Of a stretch of DNA of 64,000 bases, positions 60,957 through 64,000 are shown piece after piece; the first letter of the stretch is position 1; every line of letters begins with the position of its first letter. Below the pieces are notes generated by a model. It did no database searches. It saw nothing but the letters and a program-made list of their open reading frames with translations, and was not told the origin of the DNA. The stretch is from Erigeron canadensis (Eukaryota; Streptophyta; Magnoliopsida; Asterales; Asteraceae): the NCBI RefSeq assembly GCF_010389155.1, contig NC_057768.1, positions 3,098,501 to 3,162,500 on the forward strand, in the 5' to 3' direction. A program made the translations under genes and the position numbers.

Positions 60957-61716
60957 TTATACACATGCACGACTTAATCAAAAGCACAAATATGTTAGAA
61001 AAAATAAAGTAAATTAATAAAAAGCAATTGGGGTCTCACATAAATACATAAATGGAGATTGATGGCATGGTTATAATTAAAAAAGTCATATGAGATTGCA
61101 TCTTTGACTTTGTTGCAATTTTTGAATAGGGTCTCCTATTGATATCGAAATATCTTTAAATTGACAACACAACTTTAAACGGTTTGCTTTTGTTTTAAAA
61201 TGAAAAGATCGTTAAGGTGCGTTACTTGTGGTTATATTTCTTTGTATTAACAAGCTAGGAAAATGCTAAATGAAAATGTTATGTACGAACAAAATATGTG
61301 ATAATACTTTTATTAATGCAGATAGCAACACTTTGATAATGGTAATACAGTTATTACATTAACTAAACAATGATACTTTTGTAGTTTTATACACGTATAA
61401 TATATCTTACAATGTGTGAAATAACAACATATCATTTAATAATTAGTCTACCGTTTAAAAAAACATTTTGTAGTGGTAAAGCTGAATTTTGGGAAAATTT
61501 ACGTTAGGTGTACTTTAAGTGAAGAGTAAACATTAGTTAATAATATGACTGAAAAAGAAAAATCCAAAAACAAAAAGTTAGAACACAAAGGTATATATAA
61601 TAAGTGTAGAAAAGAAAGTCAAAAACAAATGAAAATAAACATTAGTTTCGTAAAAGTAAGATTATAGTTAGTTGTAAAACACAAATAAGAAGTAAACTTT
61701 AGAAAAAAGGGAAGAG

Positions 61717-61816
61717 GATTCCCTCAAGTTTTCCCAACTTGACTAATCAACTTGATTAGTCAAGTTGGGAAAACTTCCCAACTTGATTAGTCAAGTTGGG
61801 AAAACTTGAGGGAATC
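61717..61816. repeat. Perfect 34-bp inverted repeat with an internal partial third copy
   Basis: 61717-61750 and 61783-61816 are exact reverse complements (GATTCCCTCAAGTTTTCC at one end, GGAAAACTTGAGGGAATC at the other). The 32-bp centre repeats TTGATTAGTCAAGTTGGGAA. The DNA can form a strong cruciform or RNA hairpin. It may be a very small foldback MITE. Confidence 0.9.
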
Positions 61817-61865
61817 TCATTCCAAAAGCATGACCCCAAGAAAATGAGGTAAAAAATCTAGTCTT

Positions 61866-62075
61866 AAATTTATAGCTCAACTGGTAGATGCATTTTGATT
61901 TTTTCCACAGGTCTTGAGTTCGACTCTTAGAAGTGACAAGTTTGTAGTTTTTTCCCTAAATCACCTATAATGGTTTATAGTCTACACCTCGTAGTCTAGA
62001 ATACGTGCAGGACTTCATCATTATAGGTGTTTCCTGATGTCGAATACCAACTAACTATTAAAAAATAAAAAACTA
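61866..62075 (+). mobile_element. SINE
   Basis: A box TATAGCTCAACTGGTAGATG and B box GGTCTTGAGTTCGACTC are spaced as in tRNA-derived SINEs, followed by an unrelated body and an A-rich tail. Flanks AAAAATCTAGTCTT and AAAAAACTAGACTT look like an imperfect 14-bp TSD. Confidence 0.7.
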
Positions 62076-62503
62076 GACTTCTACACACGGTTAGTGTACC
62101 TTAGGGTGTATAGTTTAGCTATCAAAAAGTATATGATCGATCACAAGAACTATTGTTTAAAACTAAATGAGTTCAACGTATTTATAAGGATTGGTTTTAT
62201 GATGTAGTGTCACTTTGAAATCAAATTTTAAAAGTAACAACTAAATTTCACAGAAAAGGTAGCAACGATTCCATAGAATCAATTTCAAAAGAGTTTGGTG
62301 TAAACAATTAATTACAAGGTCATCTGGTTCTAATCCTTTCCACCACAAGTTTTGATTGCACATAAATTAAACCAAAATTCTATTTTGAAACCAACACGAC
62401 TTTAATAAATCTCTAGACTTGGTCACGTATGTACCATCCTGTCTACTAACAAATTCGTATCCTCTACTTAAATCACCTAATTAACTAGTTTAATCCTTAT
62501 TAC

Positions 62504-62707
62504 CAGAGTCACTACAAAAAAAAAAAAAAAAAAATCTTAAAAAGGGCAAAATTAAAAAATTCATATTAAAAATAAATTTAAAAAGAACAAAATGTTAAAA
62601 ACCTATAACAAAATTTTAAAAATCCATGAAAAAATTGAAATATATGACAAAACCTAAATTTCGAATGAGGCATTGGCCCTCTTTCCCCAATTGTGATACT
62701 GCCTTTG
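62504..62707. mobile_element. Short non-autonomous hAT element (204 bp), second copy
   Basis: Starts CAGAGTCACTAC, ends ACTGCCTTTG, perfect 8-bp TSD CTTATTAC (62496-62503 and 62708-62715). The interior (GGGCAAAAT, AAATGTTAAAAA, GGCATTGG) matches the 4837-5039 copy. A run of 19 or so A lies just inside the left end. Confidence 0.8.
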
Positions 62708-62872
62708 CTTATTACTATTGAATTATTCTCTTCTTAGTTGATACAAAGTCAAGACAATTGAAATCATATAAACACACAAATAATACCATTAAAAGCATGC
62801 ACATGACCAGCAATTTAATAATAATAAGGATTCAATAATAAATAATAAAAAATCACCGTCAAAACCTGTTTA

Positions 62873-63225
62873 CTTATATATACTTTATTATAAAGCAAAT
62901 TCTCCTTGTCTAAATTTTAAGTTTCAACATTTATTTTTTCTAAAATGACCTAATCTATTATATATTTACCTAAAATAACTATAATACTCTTTCTCTTTTC
63001 TTAAATCCCAACGAAATATTTTTTTTTCTTTCTCCCCAATAAATCATTTATTCCTTCAATTTATTTAAAATCTTTTATTTCAAAAACTGTACATCGATAT
63101 ATTATAAAAATTATACGGGTGTTCTTAAAATTTCATGGTCTTTAATTAGAGATGTCATTCGATATAATTTCGATTAAATTTTAAATTCGGGGGCAGACCC
63201 CATACGGTTAATTAGGGATAAAAAA
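62873..63225 (+). mobile_element. Helitron-like copy, left arm of an inverted pair
   Basis: From TATACTTTATTATAAAGCA to CCATACGGTTAATT it aligns with the reverse complement of 63500-63840 over about 340 bp (shared TAAGTTTCAACATTTA, ATAAATCATTT, GGGTGTTCTTAAAATTT, GAGATGTCATTCGATAT). It lacks the GC-rich 3' end. Confidence 0.6.
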
Positions 63226-63279
63226 AAATTTTCTACTTTTTTTTTTTATTTTTACGATTGTATATTTCTATAGTTTCTT

Positions 63280-63990
63280 ATATTTACTACTTAACTTTTA
63301 GGTTTTATCACTTTAGTTTAACTTTTTATATACAAGTATAATTTACTTTTAAAGTTTTTAATTTTTATCAATTAACTTTGGATTTTAACATTAATCATCA
63401 TTTTTAAATTTTTTTTTCTACTTTCTATCTTTTATTTTAACGCTTTTAACTTACGATAGCAAGTACCCGCGCGTTGCGGCGGTGAGATAGGTCATAGAGT
63501 GTGATAGCCAAATGCTTTAACCGTACGGACTCCGCCCTCGGATTTAAAAATTCGTCGAAAATATATCGAATGACATCTCTAATGAAAGAGCATTAAATTT
63601 TAAGAACACCCATATAATTTTTATAATTTATCTATGTACGATTTTTGACATAAAAGATTTTGAATGAATTAGAGGAAGAAATGATTTATGGAGGAGAAAG
63701 AAAAAAAATGATTGGTTGATATTTGAGGAGAGAGAAACGGTGTTAGGTAAATATAGAATTGATACATATGCATTTTGGGAAAGTAAATGTTGAAACTTAA
63801 AATGTAGACAGGGGAGATCTGCTTTATAATATAGTATAGATTTGTACCACTTAACTTATTAGTTTTTTAACTTTAGTCTAACTTTTTGTGTACAAACTTA
63901 ATTATAGTTTAGTTTTATAGTTTTTAATTTTTATCAATTAACTTTGAGTTTCTAACTTTAATCATCAAATCTTTTTTTTTTCTTTTTTTT
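63280..63990. repeat. ~130-bp direct repeats flanking the right Helitron-like copy
   Basis: 63285-63415 and 63850-63980 share ACTTAACTT, TTTAGT-TAACTTTTT, TTTTTAATTTTTATCAATTAACTTTG and TTAATCATCA in the same order. Confidence 0.6.
63456..63840 (-). mobile_element. Helitron-like copy, right arm of the inverted pair
   Basis: On the minus strand it starts TCTATACTATATTATAAAGC at 63840, preceded by A. It ends GCCGCAACGCGCGGGTACTTGCTAT near 63456, where a canonical element would have CTAG followed by T. The GC-rich hairpin-like 3' end is present. Confidence 0.6.
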
Positions 63991-64000
63991 ATCTCTTATT

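Overview
This is AT-rich eukaryotic nuclear DNA from a flowering plant. The genes contain GT-AG introns, they belong to plant-specialised families (MES-type methylesterases and CYP76 cytochrome P450s), and most of the rest is plant-type transposable elements (TEs): solo LTRs, Helitrons, hAT/MULE/CACTA elements, SINEs and foldback MITEs. An Asteraceae-like eudicot is my best guess from the general look of the repeats, but nothing here proves a family. I see no rRNA, no convincing stand-alone tRNA, no CRISPR and no bacterial-type operon.

Left part (1-11.6 kb): no gene. It holds foldback elements sitting in TA microsatellites, a 370-bp-offset direct repeat, a full-length SINE with 15-bp target-site duplications (TSDs), and two short hAT-type elements with perfect 8-bp TSDs.

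MES array (11.6-26.4 kb, all minus strand): two complete three-exon alpha/beta-hydrolase genes of the MES/SABP2 family (271 and 270 aa) are followed by a third, isolated copy of exon 1. The isolated exon has an intact splice donor and a conserved promoter-proximal sequence, but no exons 2-3 of its own.

Middle (26.4-35.4 kb): no gene. It contains a hAT element with a foldback MITE nested in it, a Helitron nested in the 5' tip of another Helitron, and scattered repeats.

CYP76 array (35.5-60.5 kb, all minus strand): two intact two-exon CYP76 genes (494 and 493 aa) and a third copy that is a clear pseudogene. The first two are separated by a decayed copia-type element (40.2-48.3 kb) with a CACTA element inside it, and by a MULE with roughly 130-bp terminal inverted repeats. 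The second and third copies are recent duplicates that share a 194-bp intron and both flanks. Comparing them exposes three clean LTR insertions in the pseudogene copy: a 2.68-kb Ty3-type and a 0.93-kb copia-type solo LTR in its 3' flank, and a 460-bp LTR placed exactly at its TATA box.

Right end (61-64 kb): no gene. It has a perfect 34-bp inverted repeat, a SINE, another hAT element with an 8-bp TSD, and an inverted pair of Helitron-like copies.

Functionally the window offers an esterase family and a membrane P450 family amplified side by side on one strand. That is compatible with a small specialised-metabolism neighbourhood, but co-function is inference only. I did not find a convincing wholly new system. 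The most unusual items are the orphan MES exon that could serve as an alternative first exon, and the LTR inserted at the TATA box of the dead P450.
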